In this document: positions 27,701 through 36,765 of the stretch, in pieces
Numbering within the stretch: the stretch's first letter is position 1
Layout: each line of letters starts with the position of its first letter
Source: Lachnospiraceae bacterium
Lineage (GTDB): Bacteria > Bacillota > Clostridia > Lachnospirales > Lachnospiraceae
DNA length: 64,000 nt
Direction of reading: 5' to 3'
NCBI GenBank assembly: GCA_015056865.1
Contig: SVFM01000011.1
Location: forward strand, 20,991 to 84,990
Translations under genes and position numbers: made by a program
The notes under the pieces: model-generated
The model's input: the letters and a program-made list of their open reading frames with translations, nothing else
What the model was told of the DNA's origin: nothing
Databases searched by the model: none

Positions 27701-30700
27701 ATCTCTTCTTTTACAAAATAAGTATAGGTACCGGTTTTAGAAAACTCCAGTGCAGTAAAGGAAAATCCTCCACTTGTTGCAAGGTTACCTGCTGTAATAG
27801 GATCACCGTTGGTATCAGGTACCGGATCGGTACAATCCTGATTGTTATATAAGCCGAATGTATATTCATTTGCTGTCAGATTCTTTCCAATAAGATCCTT
27901 GTCACCGGTAATCTGTACTGCTACATTCTGAACAACCTTATAAGTATTTGTAAATTCCAAAGTAATGCCTCGGATTTCAGCATCAGTTGTGTACTCTGTC
28001 ACGGCACCGCCAAGTTCATTAACCGTTATGGACTGCACCAACAGATCATCATTCAGACCATCCCCGTCCGAATCTCCTTGGCCAATCACAACAGTTAAAT
28101 AGTATACCACAGGATCATAAGTGATCGCTGCGTTGCCCCCCTCCTGCTCTTTTATTACATAGTAATACGTACCGGCCTTTAATCCTGTGGAAGTATTAAA
28201 CAATTCCATGCTGGTCAGAGCAGTTTGGGCCGTGCCGTCACCTACTGATTGTGTAACCGGTGTCAATCCTGTAATAGAGAAGTTTGCATTGGTCTTATAC
28301 AGTTCAAAAGTAAATTCATCCTGCTGAATATTTCTGTTAGGATCTTCCGTGTTCAAGGTTTTCTCTATCTTTACAGAAACCGGAAGAACCGGATCAAGCA
28401 CGAATGCATTTTGGAAATCTGCCTGTGTCACACTATCGTTATCTGCATCGGTGATCTTAGTAATTGTCTGTGATGTCACTGCTATACTGTTGCTGGCGTC
28501 GCCTCTTGTAACAGTCACAACAACATCAATCTGATAAACAGATTTATCATAGGTTGTACCTACAGCTCCGCCGTCTTTCTCCCACAGATAATAGGTGAAT
28601 GTCTTGGTCTTGGTTCCATTGCTGTCCCACTCCGTCACATCGGCAAAATGTTCTGTTTCTGTATAAATCTCCAGGAAGGTCAGGTTACCGTCCACATTCG
28701 GTGTAAGGGTCTTATGAGCGCTGGGATCTCCACACGATACCACATTTCCGCCTGACACCGCTCCATGAGCATGATTGGTTGCACAGAATTCAAACTCAAA
28801 ACTGTTCAAGGGAACATCCACACCTGTATCGTTTATAAGGTTCTTATTCAGTTTGATTTCTGCCACTGCACTGGAATAATAGTTGACTGCTTTTGCTGTA
28901 ATGGTAGTAATGCCATTATTTGTTGTTATAACAGTCGTATCATTGTAGGATTTGGCCTCTACTTCCCATATACCATCTGTATTGTTGTCTGTCACCTCAA
29001 AGTAGAAGTAGCGATGGGTAGCGTCGTATGTAATACCCGGGATGGCATCAGCCGCATCGGGAACGACCTCCGTAACACGATAGTAATAGGTGCCAAGGGC
29101 CGGGAACTGTCCTCTTGCCACAGCACCGGATCCGTTGTCAACCGTTCCTGCCTGACTAACGGTAGGAGCATCTTTGGTAACTTTAAAAGTTTCACCCGTA
29201 GACAATACGTTCTTCCATTGTGCGTTGGAGGCATCATATTCTTCCACAACGAACTCAAAAGTCCATCCATCGCCCCACTCAGTTACGCCCTGAACCTCCT
29301 TGGTGATCTCAAGAATAAAATCGGATGTATCTGCGGGCGTGATGTCATGAAGCTCATTGATAAGTTCCACCACTTTCACACTGTCGGAGACAATGACACC
29401 ACTAAGTACTTCCGGATCCGTTACACATTTCCAAGGTGATGCAAGGGAAGGCTCGCTCACACTGTAGTTTGTCCCCTCCGGAATGCCATTGATAATAACA
29501 GAATCCTCATGACCCATTTGCAACGTAATTTTACCTTCTGCATCTACCTGAAGCGTTGCGGTAACGGGCTGACCATTATTTACGGTACCGGTTGCCGCAA
29601 AGCTTGTACCGGCATATTCCGTGCCAAGAGACACCTCAACAGGGAATACCAAACCGGACGCTAATTCATACGCATCACCGTAAGGATGTGTCACCACCTT
29701 GACGATTTCAAGACTTCCTTCATGTGTGGTGCGTGTATTGACAAATTCCACCTCATCAATCTGATACTGATTGATTGTATAAGTGGGTGTTTTGCTGGTT
29801 GTGGTGATCACGGTCCCGTCAGCAGCACTTGTAGTCGTCACTTCTGCTGCAACACCGTTATACTTAACAGTCTTAACCGCATAGTTATCATCTACTGTGT
29901 AATCATCTCTATTGGTAGTACTTGTGTCGCGACTGAGCACTTCGGAAACCGTATAGGTAGTTCCCTCTGCAAGGCCCATAATATGTACGGTTTCACCGTT
30001 TTTGATCTTCACTGTGGCAACATTGCCGGACACAGCCAATTTGCCGCTCTGCACTGATGCTTCTGTAATATCATTCCCATTTGCATCACAAAGCTTCAGC
30101 CCTGCTGCATTGCTCAATTCCACCTGGAATGTAAATTCTACAGTCCCTGCAGCTGTACTGTCATCAATTGTTTTGGTCAACTTGATTCCTGAAGCCAAAT
30201 ATTTTACCAAACGGCCGTTGTTTCCAAGAAAATCATAAATGCTGTAGCCCGTTCCCTGACCGGGAACAATTACAGGATAATCATAATATGGAATGGTTTG
30301 GGTAACATTGCCCTGTGCAACAGGATCCACGCCATCTGCTCCTAGGCCAGTTGTATTTCCATCATCCTTTGGTTGCTGATGTCTTGCAATCTGCTGATAA
30401 ATCTGTCCTGCAGGAACATACCAGGCTCCATTGTTTGGATTTGTGGCATCTGCAATACGCGAAATAGCCATATCCCCGGTGGCATTCAGAACGCTTGCTG
30501 CAACAGGCACAAACTTTCTCGTTACCTGATATTTTTCACCCACCTTCTCAATGATCCGGTAGATATGATAAAAGTCATCATCACCACCCTGGGGTGCAGT
30601 ATCTGCCTTATACAAAGCATATTTTTGCTCATCAGTTGCTGCACCGGCATCTGCCACATAGTAAAGCACACTGTCTTCTACATAATAATATCTCTCATTC

Positions 30701-33360
30701 TGCTCAAACGGATGGAAATGTGATACTGTGGCTAAATGTGAATTGGGATCAAGTATATCCGTTGCCCCGCTGCCATCCAGTGAATGTCCCTCGCCCCAGC
30801 GGTTGGAGTAAAATGCATAACCCACAATGTTTCCGGACGCGTCCTTAACAGGATGGCTATGGTGTGCAGCTCCCACGACATCCTTCATGTTCACATCGTT
30901 TATTTTGTCAGACAATCCAACTTCATACAAAAGGCGGATCGGCTGTTCCGTATCCATTGTCAATGAAATATTCTCAGCTGTATCAAGGCTGCTGCTGTCG
31001 ACAGAGATTTCATAGGTAACAAGTGGAATCAGATTCGCAGGAATTTTCCATATCACACACTGATGACCGGTTGCGATCTCTTCATGAACCTGTACAACGA
31101 TATGCATCATATCTCCACCAGCAACACTGGTTGTGGTGCCGGTAAGATCGCCCTGGAAAATATAACACTTATTCAGATACGCTGTGCCCTCCGGATAGTT
31201 TGCCTGCGTATGAAGTTCGTCGTCCCAATGACCCAGATATTTTCCTGTTTCATCTGCATACCAGCCGATATAATTGGCATCCCACAACTGTCCTGTCTGG
31301 TTCAGAGGTTGACCGTTGTTATTGGTTCCGCCGGCACGATATGCTGCTGCGAGCAATGTTCTTGCCTCGTTCTCCTGAATACCCATACGCTCGCTGATGG
31401 ATCTAAGAAGCTCATTTCCGTAAACACTCCAAGTGGACGCATTACCAAATGCATCAGACTTGTTCAGCGCATCCAAAAATGCCTGACCGGTATAAATGGT
31501 ATTTCCAAGCACAATACCTTCAATCTCTTTTACTTCCATGTGCTCGCCGAGTTCATCCTCAAATGTAAGGTAACCGTCGAAGTCATGTGCTGAGGCCTCT
31601 ACAAGTGTAGGATAATACTTGGACTGAATGATGATGGCCTCTACAATACTGTCAAAAGCATTCAGCAGGTCATCCGCATCATCTGCCGGGAAATATTCAT
31701 CCACATAATATCTGTAAGGTGTAAGAGAATCTTCCACGCCCTCCAAACGGGTTATCCTCTGATTGCCATAACTATATTCACTTAACTCTGCATTCTTCTG
31801 TGTAACATCATAATTACTCCAATAATTATCAATCCTTGTAGAAGTATTGTTGGAAGGATTCAGTACCCGGTTTGCTTCAGCGTATTCAATGCCAAGGCCC
31901 AGCGTATAAAACAAAGCTTCCCTGCCATAATATTCCTCCATCATCCTCTTAAGATGAGCCGCAGTCAGCTGTGTGGGGAACACCAAAGCATCATCAATAC
32001 TGTCATTACCACCACCGCCGATCTTATAAGCACCGTTGGAAGCAGAGGTGTAATCAAGGGTTGCATAGGTAGGCGCTCCGTCGGACATCAACACTGCAAT
32101 AGGTATACGGGCCGTACCACCCTGAATCAGGCCGGTATCAATAGACGTATCATTGTTTTCATATATTTCTTTATACAATTCTGAAGCAGCATAAATTCCG
32201 CTCTGAATAAAGGTAGCTCCGCCAAGACTTACACTGCGCTCTACACCCTGTCCTTGACTATCTTTCAGATCGATTGTAGTAGTTGTAGTAGTAACCGTTT
32301 GCTCCGAGGCATCCTCAACGACTTCCCCCAGCCATTCTCTCCACTGGTCCTCATCCCACTGATGAATATTGTTGGTATTATTGCCATTGAGTTCTCTGCG
32401 CCAATTGATATCCACTCCAAGCACATCCTCAGACAGAGCGTTCTCAAAATAATTGGCAACCGCTCTTCTATAATCATCCCGATCCTGCCAAATAGACCTG
32501 GTGGGGATATTGTCCAAGATAGTAGCCCACTGGGCATCAGTGGGATTAGTGACAGTAACCTGCACTGTAGAAGTTGTGGTAGTTCTCGCCGTCCTAAGCT
32601 GTCCATAATTGCTGGTAAGCTCCACATAAACAGGATAACTACTTCCCTGATCATCCGTTGCCGTCTTGGTTGTGGAATATCTGTCAATGGAGAGCAAAGT
32701 CTCTGCGCCTGTATCATAAACGATCACTGCAACACGGTTGTAGTTATTCACAGCAAGCAGCTTCTCAATCGCCTTATTGGTTGCTTCAATCATCCTTGAC
32801 TTGTCCGCATTTGACATACTATTTGAAAAGTCAAGCATGAAAACGGTATCACTGGGCAATGCGGAATAGCCGGTGATCTGCTTGGTTGAACCCAATGCAG
32901 ACATGGCAACCAGGAAATTCTCATCAGCCACATCTACTGTATATGCATCCGCCTTAGTGGTCATCACAATATTCCCGTTTGCATCTATTTCCACAGAGTT
33001 GCCATTCATACTCACAATGGCCTGGCTCAGATTTGCAAAATCACCGGGAATAGGGGTGCTTAACTGATTGGAAGGATCCTTGATAAACACCGCCTTGTCT
33101 GTCCATACCGCTCCTGCATACTCCGTGCTGGAATCCGTAAAATAATTTTTCCAGCCGTTGATTGTATTAGAATCAGACAGGTATATGCCGTCCACATCGG
33201 CCACATATTTCTCACCCGTCTCCTCGTTATATGTATAAATCTTATGTATTTCCTCCTGGGCCGACACATTCCCAAGGGATGTAGAAGGAACACCTCCTAT
33301 GATCATCATGGCACTCATTGCCAAAGCTGTAACACGCTTAAACAGTCTTCCGTATTTCAT
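24772..33360 (-). CDS. Giant cell-wall anchored VWA protein with about ten pilin (Spy0128/FctA-like) modules
   Basis: 2862 residues from the ATG at 33360, set by AAGGAGG. An N-terminal signal peptide (RVTALAMSAMMIIGG) ends near SAQ. A von Willebrand A domain follows, with MIDAS residues DFSNSMS near residue 175 and VLMSDGAP about 250 later. Two MSCRAMM/B-type repeats follow, then ten modules of 110-150 residues with TGTKELTG-type Lys strands, YYYVIKE-type Glu strands and FTNTY-type Asn strands, the residues that form Lys-Asn isopeptide bonds in Spy0128. A PPKTGD sorting signal, a membrane helix and KKKQQ end the protein. It is probably a stalk-like adhesin. Ligand and sortase class are unknown; no sortase is nearby. 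Confidence 0.9.
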   Translation of the reverse strand: MKYGRLFKRVTALAMSAMMIIGGVPSTSLGNVSAQEEIHKIYTYNEETGEKYVADVDGIYLSDSNTINGWKNYFTDSSTEYAGAVWTDKAVFIKDPSNQLSTPIPGDFANLSQAIVSMNGNSVEIDANGNIVMTTKADAYTVDVADENFLVAMSALGSTKQITGYSALPSDTVFMLDFSNSMSNADKSRMIEATNKAIEKLLAVNNYNRVAVIVYDTGAETLLSIDRYSTTKTATDDQGSSYPVYVELTSNYGQLRTARTTTTSTVQVTVTNPTDAQWATILDNIPTRSIWQDRDDYRRAVANYFENALSEDVLGVDINWRRELNGNNTNNIHQWDEDQWREWLGEVVEDASEQTVTTTTTTIDLKDSQGQGVERSVSLGGATFIQSGIYAASELYKEIYENNDTSIDTGLIQGGTARIPIAVLMSDGAPTYATLDYTSASNGAYKIGGGGNDSIDDALVFPTQLTAAHLKRMMEEYYGREALFYTLGLGIEYAEANRVLNPSNNTSTRIDNYWSNYDVTQKNAELSEYSYGNQRITRLEGVEDSLTPYRYYVDEYFPADDADDLLNAFDSIVEAIIIQSKYYPTLVEASAHDFDGYLTFEDELGEHMEVKEIEGIVLGNTIYTGQAFLDALNKSDAFGNASTWSVYGNELLRSISERMGIQENEARTLLAAAYRAGGTNNNGQPLNQTGQLWDANYIGWYADETGKYLGHWDDELHTQANYPEGTAYLNKCYIFQGDLTGTTTSVAGGDMMHIVVQVHEEIATGHQCVIWKIPANLIPLVTYEISVDSSSLDTAENISLTMDTEQPIRLLYEVGLSDKINDVNMKDVVGAAHHSHPVKDASGNIVGYAFYSNRWGEGHSLDGSGATDILDPNSHLATVSHFHPFEQNERYYYVEDSVLYYVADAGAATDEQKYALYKADTAPQGGDDDFYHIYRIIEKVGEKYQVTRKFVPVAASVLNATGDMAISRIADATNPNNGAWYVPAGQIYQQIARHQQPKDDGNTTGLGADGVDPVAQGNVTQTIPYYDYPVIVPGQGTGYSIYDFLGNNGRLVKYLASGIKLTKTIDDSTAAGTVEFTFQVELSNAAGLKLCDANGNDITEASVQSGKLAVSGNVATVKIKNGETVHIMGLAEGTTYTVSEVLSRDTSTTNRDDYTVDDNYAVKTVKYNGVAAEVTTTSAADGTVITTTSKTPTYTINQYQIDEVEFVNTRTTHEGSLEIVKVVTHPYGDAYELASGLVFPVEVSLGTEYAGTSFAATGTVNNGQPVTATLQVDAEGKITLQMGHEDSVIINGIPEGTNYSVSEPSLASPWKCVTDPEVLSGVIVSDSVKVVELINELHDITPADTSDFILEITKEVQGVTEWGDGWTFEFVVEEYDASNAQWKNVLSTGETFKVTKDAPTVSQAGTVDNGSGAVARGQFPALGTYYYRVTEVVPDAADAIPGITYDATHRYFYFEVTDNNTDGIWEVEAKSYNDTTVITTNNGITTITAKAVNYYSSAVAEIKLNKNLINDTGVDVPLNSFEFEFCATNHAHGAVSGGNVVSCGDPSAHKTLTPNVDGNLTFLEIYTETEHFADVTEWDSNGTKTKTFTYYLWEKDGGAVGTTYDKSVYQIDVVVTVTRGDASNSIAVTSQTITKITDADNDSVTQADFQNAFVLDPVLPVSVKIEKTLNTEDPNRNIQQDEFTFELYKTNANFSITGLTPVTQSVGDGTAQTALTSMELFNTSTGLKAGTYYYVIKEQEGGNAAITYDPVVYYLTVVIGQGDSDGDGLNDDLLVQSITVNELGGAVTEYTTDAEIRGITLEFTNTYKVVQNVAVQITGDKDLIGKNLTANEYTFGLYNNQDCTDPVPDTNGDPITAGNLATSGGFSFTALEFSKTGTYTYFVKEEIPASRDTHVTYDESVYKVTITVTDTDGDGVLEAGQQIHKITGGTSEAVSGIKFINTYKPDPVSVVFKGNKRYVDSNNADISNWPTSGFTFELYVADSNFKVSNDVAATVVNGKKYVGEYTINAEGTDVSFIDKNNETADTGDRSLFELDLSFPAAGSYYYVLKEVEGSEPSLRYDTKEYRLTVIVTDYGDGVLRASQSMVYNGRAVTTADFTNVVIEQEVDVQIAIKKQFENTTGLTYPIENFQFGLYQNAECTVPVTDESGSALTSAAATNGDASFNMKYHNSLLQSSTPLQLVYYAKEIIPEGNAKVPGIIYDKSVYKVEVILSYDADHKFVGRTVITKIVDEQGNAIPENEQIVDSDNTMTFENLYSLDEAKYSITGTKELTGRNLEDGEFEFGLYEATVTTDADGKITGWTVGNQIGTNVSNTGTGFAFPEITYDVAGTHYYIVKEQAGQLGGITYDETEYRIIAKVVADHEDSEDDDEDGKLNDLVVKVSMEKVEKDSEGNPEQPVIVGEIVFTNTYASKGKFTISGTKELTGRDWKDSDVFTFELYQTDASYTVAAGTAPKAQAVVSGGDADKTFHFKDVEVAGVSGGDAYYFVIKEVAGNEDYMTYDTNEYHIKIDATDKFDGTLEFDVNQIASYDVRFENVYQTNELKVPITGTKVLTSKYSNRQIKDGEFSFALYEADVTTDGSGNVTDWVKGAQIGDAVSNVGSGFTFNNLTFTQAGEYYYSISEVSGGNAIIDYDTTEHRIKVEVSDIGDTDNDNKANLKADLFYIDAEGKEVSLTDQIAFNNLYNNTQVVIAIDKTITHTGDILHTLGGFEFRVKNATTGIVYDSKAVTDNNGRASFTIVYNENDIDKTYVYEISEVNTGIKDMIYDTYVHKLEVKLEVVNGQLTAKMVLNNVSVNDVKVGFINTYTGKTPEPDDPDETGEDVKVDNIPPKTGDDFNPLLYITLMAASALGLVYLFFTRKKKQQ

Positions 33361-33403
33361 AAAATGCCTCCTTGAAAGAGAAAAATATTTTGTCACAATA
33401 GGC

Positions 33404-33431
33404 AAAAAACAATCGGCCTATTTTCACCGAT
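33404..33431 (-). terminator. Intrinsic terminator after the LysR regulator gene
   Basis: Minus strand ATCGG/CCGAT with a ten-base loop followed by TGTTTTTT, between the LysR stop and the giant gene, so that the giant gene is probably transcribed separately. Confidence 0.7.
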
Positions 33432-33466
33432 ATTTTTTTATATTTTCTCATATTTATAGAGCGAAA

Positions 33467-34357
33467 TCAAGCATTTTCCTCAAAATATTTTTCAATATGT
33501 TTGACCAATTTACGTGTAGAAAAAGATTGGTATTGATTTTTCTTGGTGATCACAGCAATGTCCCACTTCACAGTAGGAACCAGCGGCAATGCCACAAAAT
33601 CCTCCGTCATATATCGCTTAATGATGGGAGCCGGCAATACCGCAACACACAGCCCCAGACTTACCATATCGAATGTAAAGTTTGGCATAAAGCTTTTATA
33701 GATAATATTGGGCGAAAACCCTTCCCTCTCGCACAGATTGATAAATTCATCATGGAGAGTGGAGGTATCGCTGAATGTTATGATGGGTTCCTCGCGCAAC
33801 ATTTGCAGGGGGACACAGGTGTACCTGGTCAGCGGATGCCCCTTGGGCACCATAAGCTGACATACGTCCTGCACCAGACGGGTCACACAAAAATGAGATA
33901 GATGGGAAACCGGCAACATCACCAATCCCAGATCCGATTGTCCGCTTAACACGGATTGGGTGGTAAGCTTAGACCCCTCCTCCACAATACTGATATTAAT
34001 ATTGGGATAAAGCCGACGAAAGTTCATCAACAGCTGGGGAAAATAGGTGTCCAGCAAAACACCCGGTATGCTTACCCGCACATTACCCGCATTGCCGGAT
34101 TTCACATCGTCTATATTGCGATACAATTCCGAAAAATGAGCCAGCACCTCTTTGGCTTCACGATAGAACAATTCTCCCGCATCGGTCAGATAAAAGCGCT
34201 TGCTGGTCCGGTCGATCAGTTTTACACATAGCTCCTCTTCCAGCTGTTGGACAATCCTGGTCAACATAGGCTGTGTAACCTGCAAACGCTCTGCGGCCTT
34301 GGTAAAATTCTTACTTTCTACCACCGCAATATAATACTTCAAATGATGAATATCCAT
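33467..34357 (-). CDS. LysR-family transcriptional regulator
   Basis: 296 residues. The N-terminal winged helix (MDIHHLKYYIAVVESKNFTK, AERLQVTQPMLTRIVQQLE) is followed by the periplasmic-binding-like effector domain (VRVSIPGVLLDTYFPQLL, SGQSDLGLVMLPV, ITFSDTST). It is divergent from the CoA-transferase gene, the standard layout for a LysR activator and its target. A palindrome overlaps its own -10. The effector is unknown; a carboxylic acid or acyl-CoA would fit the neighbour. GGAGG precedes the ATG. Confidence 0.92.
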   Translation of the reverse strand: MDIHHLKYYIAVVESKNFTKAAERLQVTQPMLTRIVQQLEEELCVKLIDRTSKRFYLTDAGELFYREAKEVLAHFSELYRNIDDVKSGNAGNVRVSIPGVLLDTYFPQLLMNFRRLYPNINISIVEEGSKLTTQSVLSGQSDLGLVMLPVSHLSHFCVTRLVQDVCQLMVPKGHPLTRYTCVPLQMLREEPIITFSDTSTLHDEFINLCEREGFSPNIIYKSFMPNFTFDMVSLGLCVAVLPAPIIKRYMTEDFVALPLVPTVKWDIAVITKKNQYQSFSTRKLVKHIEKYFEENA

Positions 34358-34488
34358 GATAAATCCTCCGTAATATTACACAAATTTTCAATTTGATTTC
34401 TGTTCATAATCCACAAAATCATACCTTCTCAGAAAGTATCCATAACTATTTTTTATAGATTCGTAAAATATAAATAAAAAATGTTCAT

Positions 34489-34508
34489 GTAAGTATAGCA
34501 TATCTTAC
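34489..34508. promoter_or_regulatory. Candidate LysR operator GTAAG-N10-CTTAC
   Basis: An inverted repeat containing a T-N11-A core, the LysR signature. It overlaps the -10 of the regulator's own promoter and lies about 87 bp before the CoA-transferase start site. Confidence 0.5.
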
Positions 34509-34520
34509 GAAATCATGCAA
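34492..34520 (-). promoter_or_regulatory. Promoter of the LysR regulator gene
   Basis: Minus-strand TTGCAT (34515-34520) and TATACT (34492-34497), 17 bp spacing. The -10 is inside the palindrome, consistent with autorepression. Confidence 0.55.
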
Positions 34521-34550
34521 GAAAGTAATGATTGGATAATAAAACTTCAT

Positions 34551-34579
34551 TTTACATTATAGTTTTATCTCAATATAAT
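34551..34579 (+). promoter_or_regulatory. Promoter of the CoA-transferase gene
   Basis: TTTACA (34551-34556) and a perfect TATAAT (34574-34579) with 17 bp spacing; predicted start near 34586, 33 bp before the ATG. Confidence 0.8.
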
Positions 34580-34618
34580 GGGGACAAGAAAATCTTAAAA
34601 AAGGAAGGATTTAATGAT

Positions 34619-36172
34619 ATGGTAAAGATCCTGAGTGCAACAGAAGCAATTGCCGAATATATCAAAGATGGTGACACCATTGCTTTCGGTGGATTTGTAG
34701 GGGCTGCCCACCCGGAGGAACTGTCTGTGGCCATACAGAAAAGATTTTTAGAACAAGGATCTCCCCGCAATCTGACCGTAGTCTATGCTGCCGGCCAGGG
34801 GGATGGAAAAGAACGCGGTTTGAATCACCTGGGCGAAGAAGGTTTGGTAGGCAAGTTGATCGGTGGTCACTGGGGGCTGGTTCCCAGACTCCAAAAGCTT
34901 GCATTAGAAAATAAGGTGGCTGCATACAATCTGCCCCAGGGAGTGATCTCCCACATGTACCGGGATATCGCAGCCGGCAAACCCGGCGTGATCACCCATG
35001 TGGGTCTTGGCACCTTTGTGGATCCCCGCCTGGAGGGTGGAAAACTCAATGAGAAAGCAGCCCAGGAGGGGGACATGGTTCAGCTGATCGAGCTTGGAGG
35101 TGAAGAAAAACTATTCTATCCGGCTTTTCCCATTCATGTTTCCATCATTAGAGCCACCTATGCCGACACAAACGGTAACTGCACCTTCCAGCGGGAAGGA
35201 ATTGTTGCAGATGCCATAGCCATGGCACAGGCTGCCAAAAACAGCGGCGGCCATGTCATTGTGCAGGTAGAAAAGATCGTAGATTATAAAACCCTAGACA
35301 CCAGGCTTGTGAAGCTTCCGGGTATTTATGTAGATGCCTTGGTGGTTTCTGATCCCGCCAATCACATGCAGACCTTCGCCACCCAGTACAATCCAGCCTT
35401 TTCCGGAGAAGTACGGATGCCTGTAAAGGCCCTTTCTCCCATGAAACTGGATGCACGCAAGGTGGTGGTGCGCCGCGCAGCCATGGAACTTAAGCCCCGC
35501 TCCATCATCAACCTGGGAATCGGAATGCCCGAGGGCGTAGCTGCCATCGCTGCGGAAGAAGGCATTGAAAACCTAACTCTGACCACCGAAGCCGGTACCA
35601 ACGGTGGTTTTCCCGCTGCAGGCGGAGATTTCGGCGTTACCACCAATCCGGATTGTATTCTGGAACAGCCCAGTCAATTTGATTTTTATGACGGCGGCGG
35701 ACTGGATCTGGCTTTTCTGGGTCTTGCCCAGACAGACCGCGAAGGCAACGTAAACGTAAGCAAGTTCGGCACAAAAATTGCAGGTTGCGGAGGCTTTATC
35801 AACATCTCCCAGAACGCCAAGAAAGTGGTATTCTGCGGCACCTTTACTGCCGGCGGACTGGAAGTAGCCGTAAATACCGACGGCATCACCATCCTGCAGG
35901 AAGGAAGAAGCAAAAAGTTCCTGCAGCAGGTGGAACAAATTACCTTCAGTGGTGCCTATGCCAAGCAAGCGGGACAAACCGTTCTGTACATAACGGAGCG
36001 GGCTGTGTTGGAACTTACCTCAGAGGGTATTGAACTGCGGGAAATTGCACCCGGTGTAGATCTAGAGAAGGATATTCTGGCCCAGATGGACTTTCCGCCC
36101 ATTATCAAGGATGTAAAATATATGGACCGGAGATTGTTTGCCCAGGGCCCCATGGGACTGGTCAGAGCATAA
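34619..36172 (+). CDS. Acetate/propionate CoA-transferase (family I)
   Basis: 517 residues from the ATG at 34619, preceded by AAGGAAGGA. Both alpha and beta halves are on one chain: FGGFVGAAHPEEL near the N-terminus and LTTEAGTNGGFPAAGGDFG in the second half, where the catalytic Glu forms the CoA thioester. GVAAIAAEEG and AGCGGFINISQNAK follow. The length and fused form match propionate CoA-transferase (Pct) and YdiF. It swaps CoA between acetate and short-chain acyl-CoAs, so it may serve propionate or butyrate fermentation. Divergent LysR gene upstream. Confidence 0.9.
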   Translation: MVKILSATEAIAEYIKDGDTIAFGGFVGAAHPEELSVAIQKRFLEQGSPRNLTVVYAAGQGDGKERGLNHLGEEGLVGKLIGGHWGLVPRLQKLALENKVAAYNLPQGVISHMYRDIAAGKPGVITHVGLGTFVDPRLEGGKLNEKAAQEGDMVQLIELGGEEKLFYPAFPIHVSIIRATYADTNGNCTFQREGIVADAIAMAQAAKNSGGHVIVQVEKIVDYKTLDTRLVKLPGIYVDALVVSDPANHMQTFATQYNPAFSGEVRMPVKALSPMKLDARKVVVRRAAMELKPRSIINLGIGMPEGVAAIAAEEGIENLTLTTEAGTNGGFPAAGGDFGVTTNPDCILEQPSQFDFYDGGGLDLAFLGLAQTDREGNVNVSKFGTKIAGCGGFINISQNAKKVVFCGTFTAGGLEVAVNTDGITILQEGRSKKFLQQVEQITFSGAYAKQAGQTVLYITERAVLELTSEGIELREIAPGVDLEKDILAQMDFPPIIKDVKYMDRRLFAQGPMGLVRA

Positions 36173-36178
36173 ATTCAA

Positions 36179-36226
36179 AAAAGACGATGGGTGGACTCCC
36201 CTTGGAGTGCCTACCTGTCGTCTTTT
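36179..36226 (+). terminator. Intrinsic terminator after the CoA-transferase gene
   Basis: AAAAGACGA (36179-36187) pairs with TCGTCTTTT (36218-36226); inner GG/CC and TCC/GGA pairs help. It follows the stop by 7 bp. Confidence 0.8.
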
Positions 36227-36282
36227 ACAGGTTTCTTAATACTTATAAATCCCAACCAACTTACCACAGGAAAGTTTTCTTG

Positions 36283-36747
36283 TTACTTTTCAAATTCAAT
36301 CCTCAGTTTCAAGCCTAATCCTTCTGCTAACCGTTTCAGGGTAAATAATGATGGATTGGCAAGACCACGCTCGATCTTACTGATATCAGCCTGATATATT
36401 CCGGTAGATTCGGATAGTTGTTTCTGTGTCATTCCCACAATATCTCTTGCTTTGATTAGGCTCTCCGCAAGCAAAGCAACAACATCCGCTTCTTTCTTAC
36501 TTACTTCAATTCCCTCTTCCCATATCTCTTCTGCATCCAAGTCTAAATCGTCATTCCAAGAGATGCCATACCCCCCCATATCAACTTGAACACGATTAAA
36601 CAATTCTATATCTTTTTCAAATACTTTAAACTGTGGAAATACAGGATACAACGTACGCATATCATATGTCTTTTCTACACCATTTTGAAACCCAACAAGC
36701 AAAACCATATTTTTCATCGGTATAACAGATACGATTCTGTGTGTCAT
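36283..36747 (-). CDS. DUF2442 protein fused to an XRE-type helix-turn-helix
   Basis: 154 residues. The N-terminal half (residues 1-75) matches DUF2442 (MKNMVLLVGFQNGVEKTYDM, GGYGISWNDDLDLDAEEIW), and residues 90-150 form an HTH_3 domain (GMTQKQLSESTGIYQADISKIERG). The fused HTH is a likely DNA-binding repressor. It follows the DUF4160 gene by 18 bp in the same direction; DUF4160-DUF2442 pairs recur as small toxin-antitoxin-like modules. GGGAGG precedes the ATG. Whether it is a true toxin-antitoxin system is untested. Confidence 0.82.
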   Translation of the reverse strand: MTHRIVSVIPMKNMVLLVGFQNGVEKTYDMRTLYPVFPQFKVFEKDIELFNRVQVDMGGYGISWNDDLDLDAEEIWEEGIEVSKKEADVVALLAESLIKARDIVGMTQKQLSESTGIYQADISKIERGLANPSLFTLKRLAEGLGLKLRIEFEK

Positions 36748-36765
36748 ATTGCATCCTCCCTTCTA

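Noticed and set aside
28765..29439. Long plus-strand frames opposite the giant surface gene
   Set aside because: Composition is that of antisense to beta-rich repeats; no ribosome sites, and several overlap each other.
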